DNA of 8,901 bases from an uncultured Clostridia bacterium (GCA_934647145.1 CAKUFB010000096.1:1-8901), one strand, 5' to 3'. Shown: positions 1-7,507, numbered from the stretch's first letter. Numbers and translations are program-made. The notes: generated by a model not told the origin, from the sequence alone.

Positions 1-1
1 A

Positions 2-430
2 TGGGAGCGCGCGGCCTTCCTGGCGGGCGGCGAAAACTACCGCGCCCCGGCGCAGCGGGTGGGCGACTTCCTGAAGGGCGTGCCGTCGACGAGCGCGGGC
101 GACGTGGAGCCGACGTACCGGCCGGGCGTGACGTACACGTCGCTGGACAGCTGCCTGCCGGGCTTCGTGGTCGAGACCATGCGCCTGGCCATCACACGGA
201 TGGATCGCAGGCTGCGCGGCTTCGCCTCGCCGGGCGCGCTGCTGACCGGCGTGGAGACCCGCTCCTCTTCCCCGCTGCGCATCACGCGAAACGAGCGCTG
301 CGTTTCCTCGGTCGAGGGCATCTATCCCTGCGGCGAGGGTGCGGGCTACGCGGGCGGCATCCTGTCGGCGGCGGTGGACGGCATACGCTGCGCCGAGGCC
401 GCGCTCAGCGCGCACTGCAAAGGAGAATAA
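2..430 (+). CDS. FAD-dependent dehydrogenase (COG2509 type), C-terminal end, partial
   Basis: This is the last 142 codons of a gene that starts left of the window; it reads in frame from base 2 to a TAA at 428-430. The visible part matches the C-terminal signature of the uncharacterised COG2509 FAD-dependent dehydrogenases. It opens with AFLAGGENYRAPAQRVGDFL, then has a PTYRPGV-like segment, GVETRSSSPLRITRNE, and finally IYPCGEGAGYAGGILSAAVD, which is the Gly-rich stretch that closes the FAD site in this family. Full-length members are usually well over 400 residues, so roughly two thirds is missing because of the window edge, not because of damage. The substrate of the family is unknown to me. 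It lies 5 bases upstream of dut and its 3' end carries the dut ribosome binding site, so the two are very probably co-transcribed. An internal ATG or GTG start is not needed, because homology-like sequence extends to the very first codon. Confidence 0.85.
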   Translation, partial: WERAAFLAGGENYRAPAQRVGDFLKGVPSTSAGDVEPTYRPGVTYTSLDSCLPGFVVETMRLAITRMDRRLRGFASPGALLTGVETRSSSPLRITRNERCVSSVEGIYPCGEGAGYAGGILSAAVDGIRCAEAALSAHCKGE

Positions 431-435
431 ACGAT

Positions 436-867
436 ATGCACACGATATGGATTAAGTATCACGATTCCGAGCTGCCCCGCGTGGAGAAGCTCGCGCAGGG
501 CAACTGGATCGACCTTCGCGCCGCCCAGGACGTGGAGATGAAGGCGGGCGAGTTCCGCGTCATCTCGCTGGGCGTGAGCATGAAGCTGCCCGAGGGGTAC
601 GAGGCGCACCTGGTACCGCGCAGCTCCACCTTCAAAAAATGGGGCGTTCTTCAGGTCAACTCGATGGGCGTAATCGACAACAGCTATTGCGGCGACAACG
701 ACGTGTGGGGCTTTCCCGCGCTGGCCGTGCGCGACACGGTCATCCGCAGGGGCGACCGCATCTGCCAGTTCCGCATTCAGAGGGTCATGGAGCCGGTGGA
801 GTTTGTCGAGGTGGAGCGCCTGGACGCGCCCGACCGGGGCGGCTTCGGTTCGACCGGGGAGCGATGA
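436..867 (+). CDS. dut: dUTP diphosphatase (dUTPase)
   Basis: This 143-residue cytosolic protein should hydrolyse dUTP to dUMP and pyrophosphate, keeping uracil out of DNA and feeding thymidylate synthesis. All five trimeric-dUTPase motifs are recognisable in order: WIDLRA (residues 24-29), PRSST (61-65), GVIDNSYCGDND (78-89), GDRICQFRI (106-114) and RGGFGST (134-140). D81 in motif 3 is the expected catalytic aspartate that activates water, and Y84 is the expected base/sugar-discriminating tyrosine. The length is normal for the family. The start is the ATG at 436, ten bases after AAAGGAG at 419-425; an open frame runs on upstream but has no family resemblance. Motif 3 reads C-G-D-N-D in place of the classical G-E, and motif 5 is shorter than RGxGGFGSTG; both variants resemble a clade I associate with Clostridia and phages. 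dCTP deaminase is the main alternative, but the intact motif 3 and motif 5 favour dUTPase. Confidence 0.93.
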   Translation: MHTIWIKYHDSELPRVEKLAQGNWIDLRAAQDVEMKAGEFRVISLGVSMKLPEGYEAHLVPRSSTFKKWGVLQVNSMGVIDNSYCGDNDVWGFPALAVRDTVIRRGDRICQFRIQRVMEPVEFVEVERLDAPDRGGFGSTGER

Positions 868-871
868 GGTG
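866..871 (+). promoter_or_regulatory. Ribosome binding site deciding the start of the TIM-barrel gene
   Basis: GAGGTG at 866-871 sits 7 bases before the ATG at 879. The earlier in-frame ATG at 864 overlaps the dut stop (ATGA) but has its only purine-rich stretch, GGGGAG at 856-861, just 2 bases away, which is too close. The 879 start is therefore preferred. Confidence 0.6.
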
Positions 872-878
872 TAAAACC

Positions 879-1745
879 ATGGAGCTTTCGATCAACCTGG
901 ACTACCTGCGCAGGCAGCGGCACACGCAGACGCTGAGACCCCTGGAAACAGTCGCCGCCTGGTGCGCCCAGGCCGGCTTTCGGCGCCTGGACTACTCCGG
1001 CGAATATGCCCGGGACGACTGGCAGGCCGAGGCATACCGTCAGCGCGAGGCGCTGGACGCGGCGGGTCTGTCGGTCGAGCAGACGCACGCGCCGTTTAAC
1101 CGATACGGCTCCTACGAGCCTGCGCTGTTCGCCGAGTACTACCGGCGCGCGTTTGAAACCTCGCGCATACTGGGCGCAAAATACGTCGTGGTACACGCCG
1201 ACGAGTATCGCCCGGCAGGCCGCTACGACGAGCAGCAAATCCTCAGCTACACCTGTGACTTTCTTGCGCCCTGGGTGGACTTCGCCGCGAAAAACGGGCT
1301 GGTCGTGGCGGTTGAGAACCTGTTCGAGGACAAGGCCTTCCCGGAAATTGATGGAAAAAACCGATATACCGCGCGCGTAGAGGAGCTGCTCGCGGTCATC
1401 GAGCGCTTCCATACGCCCGAGGTGGGCTGCTGCTGGGATTTCGGCCACGCGCGCTGCGCCTTCGGAGACGGCATGCTGGACGCGCTCAGGCAGGCTGCGC
1501 CCTACCTGGTCTGCACCCACGTACACGACAACAACCACCGCGAGGATCAGCACCTGTTGCCCTTTCTGGGCGAAATCGACTGGGAGGCGCACATGGCGCT
1601 GCTGCGCGAGCATGGGTATCAGGGCAAGCTGTCCTTCGAATTCGTCTACGGGCGCATACCCGACGCGCTGATTCCCTCCTGTCTTGAAACCGCCCGCCGC
1701 GCCGGGGAAACGCTGCTTGCAATGGCCGGGAATTTCGACGCATAA
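879..1745 (+). CDS. Sugar phosphate isomerase/epimerase, xylose isomerase-like TIM barrel
   Basis: This 288-residue protein has the pattern of the AP-endonuclease-2/xylose-isomerase-like TIM-barrel superfamily (PF01261). The metal-ligand candidates appear in the usual strand order: H70 in THAPF, H106 in VVVHADE, E146 in VAVENLFE, D187 and H190 in CWDFGHAR, H214 and H216 in CTHVHDNN, and E254 in LSFEF. The segment HLLPFLGEIDW near residues 225-235 is typical of epimerase-type members. It probably binds a divalent metal and isomerises or epimerises a sugar or sugar-derived substrate in the cytosol, but the substrate cannot be read from sequence; inosose dehydratase, tagatose epimerase and hydroxypyruvate isomerase relatives share this fold. 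An alternative start at 864 would add five residues (MRCKT) and overlap the dut stop. The gene follows dut by 11 bases and is probably in the same transcript. All ligand positions look intact, so it should be active. Confidence 0.85.
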   Translation: MELSINLDYLRRQRHTQTLRPLETVAAWCAQAGFRRLDYSGEYARDDWQAEAYRQREALDAAGLSVEQTHAPFNRYGSYEPALFAEYYRRAFETSRILGAKYVVVHADEYRPAGRYDEQQILSYTCDFLAPWVDFAAKNGLVVAVENLFEDKAFPEIDGKNRYTARVEELLAVIERFHTPEVGCCWDFGHARCAFGDGMLDALRQAAPYLVCTHVHDNNHREDQHLLPFLGEIDWEAHMALLREHGYQGKLSFEFVYGRIPDALIPSCLETARRAGETLLAMAGNFDA

Positions 1746-1796
1746 TTCCGCGCGCTTCTCCATAAAATACCCCCTGTAATCACCCAGTCATGATTC

Positions 1797-1803
1797 AAGG
1801 AGG
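1797..1803 (+). promoter_or_regulatory. Ribosome binding site of the small lipoprotein gene
   Basis: A near-perfect Shine-Dalgarno sequence, AAGGAGG, lies 7 bases before the ATG at 1811. It fixes the start there, in agreement with the signal peptide, and rules out the in-frame ATG at 1790, which precedes the site and would add MIQGGSF in front of the lysines. Confidence 0.8.
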
Positions 1804-1810
1804 TTCATTT

Positions 1811-2041
1811 ATGAAGAAGCTGACAAGCCTGCTTTGCGTCGCGGCGCTGCTCGCGCTCTGCCTGACCGGCTGCGCGAATGACAACCCTGCGACCCGCCCG
1901 ACGACCGCGCCCACCGCGACCGACGCGCCGGCCACTGCCGAGCCGACCGCCACGCCTGAGCCCGCCGGCACCGACGCGCCGGATACCACCGACAACGCCG
2001 CCGCCACGACCGCCCCCACCGGCTCAAGCGGCGTGCAGTAA
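1811..2041 (+). CDS. Small Thr/Ala/Pro-rich lipoprotein of unknown function
   Basis: The 76-residue product begins MKKLTSLLCV, with two lysines, a hydrophobic core (about residues 5-17) and a lipobox LTGC at 18-21. It should be exported by Sec, lipidated at C21 by Lgt and cleaved by the type II signal peptidase, leaving a 56-residue protein anchored on the outer face of the membrane. The mature part is low-complexity, made almost entirely of Thr, Ala, Pro, Asp and Gly, with no recognisable domain, and is likely disordered. The motif TDAP occurs at 37-40 and 54-57 and is encoded by an identical 13-base direct repeat (1919-1931 and 1970-1982), 51 bases apart and in frame. Such segments usually form the linker between lipid anchor and binding domain in clostridial lipoproteins; here nothing follows, since a terminator starts ten bases after the stop. 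It could be a true small lipoprotein or a leftover linker. I do not recognise a function. Confidence 0.75.
   Translation: MKKLTSLLCVAALLALCLTGCANDNPATRPTTAPTATDAPATAEPTATPEPAGTDAPDTTDNAAATTAPTGSSGVQ
1919..1982 (+). repeat. Two 13-base direct repeats inside the lipoprotein gene
   Basis: ACCGACGCGCCGG occurs at 1919-1931 and again at 1970-1982. The 51-base spacing keeps the reading frame, and both copies encode Thr-Asp-Ala-Pro. This suggests that the linker-like region grew or can change length by slippage or duplication. Confidence 0.7.
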
Positions 2042-2048
2042 CACAAAA

Positions 2049-2087
2049 GAAAGGGGCCTGACCGGGAAAACGGCCAGGCCTTTTGTC
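2049..2087. terminator. Probable bidirectional intrinsic terminator between convergent genes
   Basis: The 5' arm AAGGGGCCTG (2051-2060) pairs with CAGGCCTTTT (2075-2084), using two G-T wobbles. After one A-C mismatch, CCG (2062-2064) pairs with CGG (2071-2073), around a GGAAAA loop (2065-2070). On the plus strand the stem runs into TTTT ten bases after the lipoprotein stop. On the minus strand the same stem is followed by the more T-rich CCCCTTTCTTTTGTGTT, about 20 bases after the fhs stop. The minus-strand tail looks the better terminator, so the element probably ends the purD-purL-fhs transcript and also serves the plus-strand unit. Confidence 0.75.
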
Positions 2088-2104
2088 GTATTCGGGGATG
2101 CTTC

Positions 2105-3772
2105 TCAGAACAGACCGGTGATGCGGCCCGCGTCGTCCACGTCGATTTTCTCGGCAGAAGGCGTCTTGGGCAGGCCGGGCATGGTCATGATGTCGCCGGT
2201 CAGCACGACGATAAAGCCCGCGCCGGCGGAGACCTTGACGTTTTTCACGCTGACGGTGAAGTTCTCGGGCGCGCCCAGCTTCTTGGGATTGTCGGAGAAG
2301 CTGTACTGCGTCTTGGCGATGCAGACCGGGCAGCTGCCGAAGCCCAGCTTCTTCAGGCGGGAGACGGCCTTCTTGGCCTCGGGCGAGAAGGAAACGCCCT
2401 TGCCGCCGTACACGCGCCGGACAACCGCCTCGATCTTCTCCTCGATGGTCGCGTCCAGCTCATAGGAGAAGGCGAAGCCGCTGTTGTCCTGCTCGCACAG
2501 GCGCAGCACCTCCCCGGCCAGCGCCTCGCCGCCCTCGCCGCCCTTCGCCCAGACGTCGGACAGCACGACGTTCACGCCCAGCGCGCGGCACTTCTCGATG
2601 ATGCAGCTGACCTCGGCGTCGGTGTCGGTCGGGAAACGGTTGACCGCGACGACCGAGGGCAGGTGATAGACGTTTTTGATGTTCGAGACGTGGCGCAGCA
2701 GGTTTGGAATTCCCTTCTCCAGCGCCTCGAGGTTCTCGCTGCCCAGCTCGGTCTTGTCCAGGCCGCCGTGCATCTTCAGCGCGCGGATGGTGGCCACGAT
2801 GACCACGGCCGAGGGGCGCAGGCCCGCCATGCGGCACTTGATATCCAGGAACTTCTCCGCGCCCAGATCCGCGCCGAAGCCGGCCTCCGTGACCGCGTAG
2901 TCGCCCAGCGCGAGCGCCATGCGGGTGGCGATGACCGAGTTGCAGCCGTGCGCGATGTTGGCGAACGGGCCGCCGTGCACCAGCGCGGGCGTACCCTCGA
3001 GCGTCTGCACCAGGTTGGGCTTGAGCGCGTCCTTGAGCAGCGCCGCCATCGCGCCCACCGCGTGCAGGTCGCCCGCGGTCACCGGCTGCTCGTCGTAGGT
3101 ATAGGCCACGACCATGCGGGAGAGGCGTTCCTTCAGGTCGCTGATCGAGCGGGCCAGGCAGAATACCGCCATCATCTCGGTGGCGACGGTGATGTCGTAG
3201 CCGTCCTCGCGCGGCACGCCGTTGATCCGGCCGCCCAGGCCGTCCACGACGAAGCGCAGCTGGCGGTCGTTCATATCCACACAGCGGCGCAGCACGATCC
3301 GCCTGGGGTCGATGTTCAGCGCGTTGCCCTGATAGATGTGATTGTCCAGCATGGCGCACAGCAGGTTATTCGCCGCGCCGATGGCGTGGAAGTCGCCGGT
3401 GAAGTGCAGGTTGATGTCCTCCATGGGCACCACCTGGGCGTAGCCGCCGCCGGCCGCGCCCCCCTTGACGCCGAACACCGGGCCCAGGGAGGGCTCGCGC
3501 AGCGCCACCATGACCTTCCTGCCCAGGCGGGACAGGCCGTCCGCCAGGCCGATCGTGGTGGTCGTCTTGCCCTCGCCGGCGGGGGTGGGCGTGATCGCCG
3601 TGACCAGGATCAGCTTGCCCTGCGGGCGGTCTTCGCCCAGCAGGGACAGGTCGATCTTCGCCTTGTAGCGGCCGTACTGCTCGACGTACTTTTCGTCGAT
3701 GCCGGCGCGCGCGGCGATTTCCATAATGTTCTTCATGGGGGTGGACTGTGCGATTTCGATATCGGTCTTCAT
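2105..3772 (-). CDS. fhs: Formate--tetrahydrofolate ligase (10-formyl-THF synthetase)
   Basis: This cytosolic enzyme joins formate to tetrahydrofolate with ATP, giving 10-formyl-THF, the donor for the two formyl steps of purine synthesis and an entry step of the methyl branch in acetogens. The 555-residue length is normal for bacterial Fhs. The P-loop-like ATP site is TPTPAGEGKTTTT (61-73). The family hallmarks EPSLGPVFGVKGGAAGGGYA (93-112) and DINLHFTGDFHAI (119-131) follow. Further conserved segments are VDMNDRQLR, VVAVNRFPTDTDAE, SCPVCIAKTQYSFSDNP and, near the C-terminus, MTMPGLPKTPSAEKI. The start ATG (3770-3772) lies 8 bases after AGGAGG (3781-3786 on the plus strand). The gene sits 27 bases downstream of purL with no promoter or hairpin between, so it belongs to the purine operon and most likely supplies formyl groups for purines. 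No other acetogenesis gene is visible, so a role in acetogenesis cannot be judged. No catalytic segment is missing. Confidence 0.97.
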   Translation of the reverse strand: MKTDIEIAQSTPMKNIMEIAARAGIDEKYVEQYGRYKAKIDLSLLGEDRPQGKLILVTAITPTPAGEGKTTTTIGLADGLSRLGRKVMVALREPSLGPVFGVKGGAAGGGYAQVVPMEDINLHFTGDFHAIGAANNLLCAMLDNHIYQGNALNIDPRRIVLRRCVDMNDRQLRFVVDGLGGRINGVPREDGYDITVATEMMAVFCLARSISDLKERLSRMVVAYTYDEQPVTAGDLHAVGAMAALLKDALKPNLVQTLEGTPALVHGGPFANIAHGCNSVIATRMALALGDYAVTEAGFGADLGAEKFLDIKCRMAGLRPSAVVIVATIRALKMHGGLDKTELGSENLEALEKGIPNLLRHVSNIKNVYHLPSVVAVNRFPTDTDAEVSCIIEKCRALGVNVVLSDVWAKGGEGGEALAGEVLRLCEQDNSGFAFSYELDATIEEKIEAVVRRVYGGKGVSFSPEAKKAVSRLKKLGFGSCPVCIAKTQYSFSDNPKKLGAPENFTVSVKNVKVSAGAGFIVVLTGDIMTMPGLPKTPSAEKIDVDDAGRITGLF

Positions 3773-3799
3773 CGTAGCATCCTCCTATCGTTGAGCCTT

Positions 3800-6700
3800 T
3801 CAGGCGAAGTAGCGCACGGCGGCGCGGAACAGCCCCATGTCGTACTCACCGGGCACATTTTTGTACAGACCCGCGCCGATGCGCTCGCTGTGCCCCATCT
3901 TGCCCAGCACGCGGCCGTCGGGGGAGGTAATGCCCTCGATGGCGCAGACGCTGTCGTTGGGGTTGAACTGCACCTGCCAGGCGGCGTTTCCGGCGAAGTC
4001 GGCGTACTGCGTGGCGACCTGGCCGTTCTCGATCAGGCGGGCGAGCAGCTCGTCGCTCGCGATAAAGCGGCCCTCGCCGTGGGAAATCGGCACGGTGTAC
4101 ACCTCGCCAGGCTGCGTCAGCGCCAGCCAGGGCGACTTGTTGGAGGCGACGCGCGTGCGCACCAGCATGGACTGATGCCGGCCGATGGTGTTGTAGGTCA
4201 GCGTCGGGCAGCTTTCGTCCATGTCCATGATCTCGCCGAAGGGCACCAGGCCCAGCTTGATGAGCGCCTGGAAGCCGTTGCAGATGCCGCACATCAATCC
4301 GTCGCGATGCTTGAGCAGCTCGTTGACCTGATCCTTCACCGCGGCGTTTCGGAAGAACGCGGCGATGAACTTGCCCGAGCCGTCCGGCTCGTCGCCGCCG
4401 GAGAAGCCGCCGGGCAGGAAAATGACCTGCGACTGCGCCACGCGGCGGGCGAACTCGTCCACCGACTGGGCAACGCCCCGGGCGCTGAGGTTGTTGATGA
4501 CGAAGAGCTCCGGCTCGGCCCCGGCCAGCGCGGCCTGGCGGGCGGTGTCGTACTCGCAGTTGGTGCCCGGGAAGACCGGGATCAGCACGCGGGGCTTCGC
4601 GGCGCGCAGGCGAGGCTTCGGCCAGGACTCGGCGCGATAGCAGAGATTGGGCAGCTCGCGCGGGGTATGATGGATGCTGCAGGGATACACGTCCTCGAGG
4701 CGGCCCTCATAGACGGCCAGCAGCTCGTCGATCGGGACGGCCTCGCCGCCTCGCGCGATCTCGGGCTGCACCGTGGTCTCGCCCAGGCGGACGGCGGAGA
4801 AGCCCGGCTTTTCGGGATACTCGCGCGCCATTTCCAGCACGAACGCGCCGTATCGGCAGGCAAACAGCTCCTTCCACTCGACGCTCTCCCCCAGCCTCAC
4901 GCCGATCCGGTTGCCCAGGCTCATCTTCATCAGCGCCTCGGCCACGCCGCCATACGTGGGCGTCCAGGCGGAGACCGCCGCGCCGGAGCGCAAAAGGCCG
5001 GTCACCTGATCATAGCAGGCCGTGAGCGATTCGGTCACGGGCAGGCCGTGCTCGTCGTACTCTGGGGTGAGCAGCCAGAGCTCGCGGCCGGCCTTCTTGA
5101 GCTCGCCGGTCGCCGCGTCCGCGGTTTTTCCGTCGGTCACGGCGAAGGACACCAGCGTGGGCGGCACGTCCAGCTTTTCGAAGGTGCCGCTCATCGAGTC
5201 CTTGCCGCCGATCGCCGCCATGCCCAGCGCTAGCTGCGCCTTGAACGCGCCCAGCAGCGCCGCCATCGGCTGACCCCAGCGCGTGGGATCCTTCATCGGC
5301 TTCTCGAAGTATTCCTGGAAGGTCAGGTACACGTCGCGCCGGTCTGCGCCCGAGGCGATCAGCTTGCTGACCGACTCGACCACCGCCAGGTACGCGCCCG
5401 CGTAGGGGCTTTGCTCGGTCAGGCAGGGATTGTAGCCCCAGGCCATGAACGAGCAGGCGTCGGTCTCCCCCTTCTCGACGGAGATCTTATGAACCATCGC
5501 CTGCGAGGGCGTGAGCTGGTACCTGCCGCCGAAGGGCATGACCACCGTGCCCGCGCCGATGGTGGAGTCGAAGCGCTCGGACAGGCCGCGCTTGGAGCAG
5601 ACGTTCAAATCGCCCGCCATGTTCAGCCAGGCCTGCCTGAAATCGTCCGGCACCGCGCGCTCATAGGGCTTTTGCGCGCCCACGCGCACGGAAATGTGCT
5701 TGCGCGCGCCGTTGGAGTTCAGGAACTCGCGGGCGACGTTCACGATCTGATTGCCGTTCCAGTTCATGACCAGCCGCTTTTCCTCGGTCACGACGGCGAT
5801 GACGGTCGCCTCGAGGTTCTCGCCCTCGGCCAGCGCCTGGAAGCGCGCCGCGTCCCCGGCCGCCACCACGACCGCCATGCGCTCCTGGGACTCGGAAATG
5901 GCCAGCTCGGTGCCGTCCAGCCCCTCGTACTTGCGGGGCAGGGCGTTCAGGTCGATCACCAGGCCGTCCGCCAGCTCGCCCACCGCCACCGACACGCCGC
6001 CCGCGCCGAAGTCGTTGCATCGCTTGATCAGGCGGGATGCCTCGGGATTTCTGAACAGGCGCTGGAGCTTGCGCTCCTCGGGCGCGTTGCCCTTCTGTAC
6101 CTCCGCGCCGCAGGCGGTCAGCGAGGAGGCGGTGTGCGACTTGGAGGAGCCGGTGGCTCCGCCGCAGCCGTCGCGCCCGGTGCGCCCGCCCAGCAGGATC
6201 ACCACGTCGCCCGGAATCGGGCACTCGCGGCGCACGTTCTTCGCCGGAACCGCGCCGATCACCGCGCCGATCTCCAGCCGCTTGGCCGCGTAGCCCGGGT
6301 GGTAGAGCTCGTCCACCTGGCCGGTCGCCAGGCCGATCTGGTTGCCGTAGGAGGAATAGCCCGCCGCGGCGGTGGTCACGATCTTGCGCTGAGGCAACTT
6401 GCCGGGCAGCGTGTCCTCGACCGGGACGGTGGGGTCGGCAGCGCCGGTGACGCGCATCGCCGCGTAGACGTAGGCGCGCCCGGACAGCGGGTCGCGAATC
6501 GCGCCGCCGATGCAGGTGGCCGCGCCGCCGAAGGGCTCGATTTCGGTCGGATGGTTGTGGGTCTCGTTCTTGAACAGCAGCAGCCAGTCCTGCGTTTCGC
6601 CGTCCACCTGAATTTTGATTTTGACCGTGCAGGCGTTGATTTCCTCGGACTCGTCCAGCTTGTCGAGCAGCCCCTGTTTTTTCAGGTATTTCGCCGCGAT

Positions 6701-7507
6701 CGTGCCCAGATCCATCAGCGTGACCGGTTTTTTGCGGTTCAGCTCGCCGCGCACGCGCAGGTAATCCTCGTAGGCGGCCTGCACATGCGCGTCCTCGAAC
6801 TCGACATGGTCGATTTCGGTCAGGAAGGTGGTGTGGCGGCAGTGGTCTGACCAGTAGGTGTCCAGCATGCGAATTTCGGTCAGCGTGGGGTCGCGCCGCT
6901 CGGAGAGGAAGTAGTCCTGGCAGCACTTGAGGTCGTCCGCGTCCATCGCCAGGCCGTATTTCTTCACAAAGTCGGAAAGCGCCTGGCCGGAGAGACCGGT
7001 AAAGCCGGTCAGCGTCTCCACCCGGGTGGGCACGTCGTAGGCCGTATCGAGCGTTTCAGGCTTCTCCATGGAGGCCTCGCGGCTCTCGACCGGGTTGATG
7101 ACGAACCTCTTGACCTGCTCGCGCTGCGCCTCGGTCAGCTCGCCCTCGATCAGGTACACCCTGGCCGTGCGCACGCGCGGGCGCTCGCCGCCGCACATCA
7201 GCTGGATACACTGGGCAGCCGAGTCGGCGCGCTGGTCGAACTGGCCGGGCAGGTACTCCACGGCGAAGACCAGGCCGGCGCTTTCGGGGTTCAGGCGGGA
7301 GCTGACCTCATCCACCTGCGGCTCGGAAAACACGCCGGACACCGCGCGCTCGAACACGTCCTTGCTCAGGTCCTCCGCGTCGTAGCGGTTGACCACGCGC
7401 ACGCGCTTCACGCCGTCCATGCGGTAGATCGTGCGCAGCTCCTTCGCCATGGCGGCGGCCTCCGTGCGGAAAGGCGCCTTCTTTTCAACAAACACTCGAT
7501 AAACCAT
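3800..7507 (-). CDS. purL: Phosphoribosylformylglycinamidine synthase, single-chain form
   Basis: This enzyme converts formylglycinamide ribonucleotide, ATP and glutamine to FGAM in purine synthesis. At 1235 residues it is the long single-chain form, with PurS-like, synthetase and glutaminase parts in one protein. The N-terminal PurS-like part covers roughly residues 1-140. The linker signature LDTYWSDHCRHTTF is at 215-228. The first synthetase half holds NETHNHPTEIEPFGGAATCI (314-333) and RCNDFGAGGVSVAVGELADG (496-515), and the second half holds AAIGGKDSMSGTF (764-776). The glutaminase starts near VLIPVFPGTNCEYD (974-987). Its nucleophile is C1076 in CGICNGFQAL, with H1143 and E1145 in SHGEGRF completing the triad. 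The sequence resembles the roughly 1,240-residue family typical of Clostridia and streptococci rather than the E. coli type, so separate purQ and purS genes are not needed. Its ATG shares one base with the purD stop, and its ribosome binding site lies within purD. All catalytic motifs look intact. Confidence 0.97.
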   Translation of the reverse strand: MVYRVFVEKKAPFRTEAAAMAKELRTIYRMDGVKRVRVVNRYDAEDLSKDVFERAVSGVFSEPQVDEVSSRLNPESAGLVFAVEYLPGQFDQRADSAAQCIQLMCGGERPRVRTARVYLIEGELTEAQREQVKRFVINPVESREASMEKPETLDTAYDVPTRVETLTGFTGLSGQALSDFVKKYGLAMDADDLKCCQDYFLSERRDPTLTEIRMLDTYWSDHCRHTTFLTEIDHVEFEDAHVQAAYEDYLRVRGELNRKKPVTLMDLGTIAAKYLKKQGLLDKLDESEEINACTVKIKIQVDGETQDWLLLFKNETHNHPTEIEPFGGAATCIGGAIRDPLSGRAYVYAAMRVTGAADPTVPVEDTLPGKLPQRKIVTTAAAGYSSYGNQIGLATGQVDELYHPGYAAKRLEIGAVIGAVPAKNVRRECPIPGDVVILLGGRTGRDGCGGATGSSKSHTASSLTACGAEVQKGNAPEERKLQRLFRNPEASRLIKRCNDFGAGGVSVAVGELADGLVIDLNALPRKYEGLDGTELAISESQERMAVVVAAGDAARFQALAEGENLEATVIAVVTEEKRLVMNWNGNQIVNVAREFLNSNGARKHISVRVGAQKPYERAVPDDFRQAWLNMAGDLNVCSKRGLSERFDSTIGAGTVVMPFGGRYQLTPSQAMVHKISVEKGETDACSFMAWGYNPCLTEQSPYAGAYLAVVESVSKLIASGADRRDVYLTFQEYFEKPMKDPTRWGQPMAALLGAFKAQLALGMAAIGGKDSMSGTFEKLDVPPTLVSFAVTDGKTADAATGELKKAGRELWLLTPEYDEHGLPVTESLTACYDQVTGLLRSGAAVSAWTPTYGGVAEALMKMSLGNRIGVRLGESVEWKELFACRYGAFVLEMAREYPEKPGFSAVRLGETTVQPEIARGGEAVPIDELLAVYEGRLEDVYPCSIHHTPRELPNLCYRAESWPKPRLRAAKPRVLIPVFPGTNCEYDTARQAALAGAEPELFVINNLSARGVAQSVDEFARRVAQSQVIFLPGGFSGGDEPDGSGKFIAAFFRNAAVKDQVNELLKHRDGLMCGICNGFQALIKLGLVPFGEIMDMDESCPTLTYNTIGRHQSMLVRTRVASNKSPWLALTQPGEVYTVPISHGEGRFIASDELLARLIENGQVATQYADFAGNAAWQVQFNPNDSVCAIEGITSPDGRVLGKMGHSERIGAGLYKNVPGEYDMGLFRAAVRYFA

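Noticed and set aside
1..435. Extension of the dut frame upstream to base 1
   Set aside because: The frame is open but its translation is Arg/Gly-rich noise, while the +2 phase of the same bases encodes the conserved COG2509 C-terminus. The dut ribosome binding site places the start at 436.
777..1763. A 328-codon minus-strand frame opposite the TIM-barrel gene
   Set aside because: It overlaps a gene with complete metal-binding motifs on the plus strand and shows no family resemblance.
1746..1796. Possible promoter before the lipoprotein gene (TGTAAT at 1775-1780, CATAAA at 1761-1766)
   Set aside because: No acceptable -35 lies at 16-18 bases from either hexamer, so I could not support a promoter. 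The gene may be read through from upstream, since no terminator is visible in the gap.
2663..5233. An 856-codon open frame on the plus strand opposite fhs and purL
   Set aside because: It runs antisense through two fully conserved genes and their junction, and is rich in Arg, Ala, Gly, His and Gln with no domain. Long antisense frames are expected where third positions are mostly G or C.
5411..6850. A 479-codon open frame on the plus strand opposite purL
   Set aside because: Shadow of purL: composition dominated by Val, Gly, Arg, Ala and His, no motif, and no ribosome binding site of its own.
5661..6926. A 421-codon open frame on the minus strand in another phase within purL
   Set aside because: Arg/Pro/Gly-rich out-of-phase reading of purL. 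The true frame carries every PurL motif without interruption, so this is not evidence of a frameshift.
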